A DNA stretch of 32,849 nucleotides from positions 1-32,849 of the forward strand of contig JBQTIQ010000069.1 in NCBI GenBank assembly GCA_052387955.1. The letters run 5' to 3'. The notes beneath the pieces are model-generated. The model did not search any database, was not told where the DNA came from, and saw only the letters and a program-made list of their open reading frames with translations. The DNA is from JBQTIQ01 sp052387955. GTDB taxonomy: Bacteria; Actinomycetota; Acidimicrobiia; Acidimicrobiales; JACDCH01. Numbering within the stretch: position 1 is the first letter of the stretch; every line of letters starts with the position of its first letter. Below, in pieces: positions 32,605 to 32,849 of this stretch. The translations under genes were made by a program, and so were the position numbers.

Positions 32605-32849
32605 CTAGATCTGCTCGGTCCCGAGACGGCTTGACGTTGGGACAAGTTCCGGGACCGAGCAGATGCCGACCGAGCGACCGCCAGGGAGCCGGGCGGCGAT
32701 GGGGGCCGGGGGGGCGCAGCCCCCCAGCTAGATCTGCTCGGTCCCGAGACGGCTTGACGTTGGGACAAGTTCCGGGACCGAGCAGAGGCCGACCGAGCGA
32801 CCGCCAGGGAGCCGGGCGGCGATGGGGGCTGGGGGGCGCAGCCCCCAGC
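32605..32849. repeat. 123-bp tandem repeat of hairpin modules (continues past window)
   Basis: Copy A (32605-32727) and copy B (32728-32849, cut by the window end) are nearly identical, starting CTAGATCTGCTCGGTCCC. Each contains a long inverted repeat: ATCTGCTCGGTCCC pairs with GGGACCGAGCAGAT (14 bp in A; 12 bp then mismatch in B). A second part, GAGCCGGGCGGCGATGGGGG then a GGGGGGC..GCCCCC hairpin, resembles the 92-bp repeat. It lies upstream of wecA. More copies may follow beyond the window. Confidence 0.85.

Noticed and set aside
32605..32849. Integron attC-like or CRISPR array at the right end
   Set aside because: The central sequence lacks RYYYAAC/GTTRRRY core sites, and there are no spacers: units are contiguous 123-bp copies with no unique sequence between them.

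Overview
This window is chromosomal DNA of a high-GC Gram-positive bacterium. The very high G+C, the gene families (HNH/DUF222 endonuclease tail, Asp-type MurA, class II GlpX, PF09826 beta-propeller protein) and the order wecA - atpZ - subunit I-like gene - atpBEFHAGDC point to Actinomycetota. An Acidimicrobiia-like lineage is my best inference; it comes from gene content and has not been tested with a tree.

Left part (1-9,307). The tail of an HNH endonuclease gene is followed by an intact insertion sequence (about 519-2,099). Its right end abuts murA, so that the murA stop codon lies in the target site. An MFS transporter gene diverges from murA. Next come an alpha/beta hydrolase, a 92-bp tandem repeat that fills an intergenic gap, a J-domain protein, and a zinc-ribbon protein translationally coupled to an S9 peptidase.

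Metal and accessory part (9,308-14,689). A CopB-type (CPH) copper ATPase sits behind a CsoR-like operator and is followed by a cupredoxin lipoprotein, forming a copper-handling unit. Beyond it lies a decaying minus-strand operon: an ABC-ATPase stub, a DUF2470 gene and a frameshifted membrane protein gene, with a TetR regulator divergent from it. An ArsR/SRPBCC pair follows.

Metabolic part (14,748-22,660). This holds an acyl-CoA mutase large subunit without B12 domain, glpX, DUF899, a DUF455 ferritin-like protein, a YjbR/MmcQ protein with a small possible gene remnant beside it, a secreted beta-propeller protein, and a 2H phosphoesterase with a GNAT-like tail.

Right part (22,692-32,849, all minus strand). 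The complete F1Fo ATP synthase operon lies behind a WecA-like polyprenyl-phosphate sugar-phosphate transferase. Two subunits are unusual: the delta subunit has an approximately 219-residue Pro/Ala-rich N-terminal extension, and subunit b has a predicted signal peptide and an extracytoplasmic segment with two cysteines. The window ends in a 123-bp tandem repeat of hairpin modules that shares a core with the 92-bp repeat.

I found no tRNA, rRNA, CRISPR array, riboswitch or phage. The strongest unusual items are the extended ATP synthase subunits, the dispersed hairpin repeat family, the decaying TetR/ABC operon and the copper unit with its operator-embedded promoter. No clearly new multi-gene system is evident.
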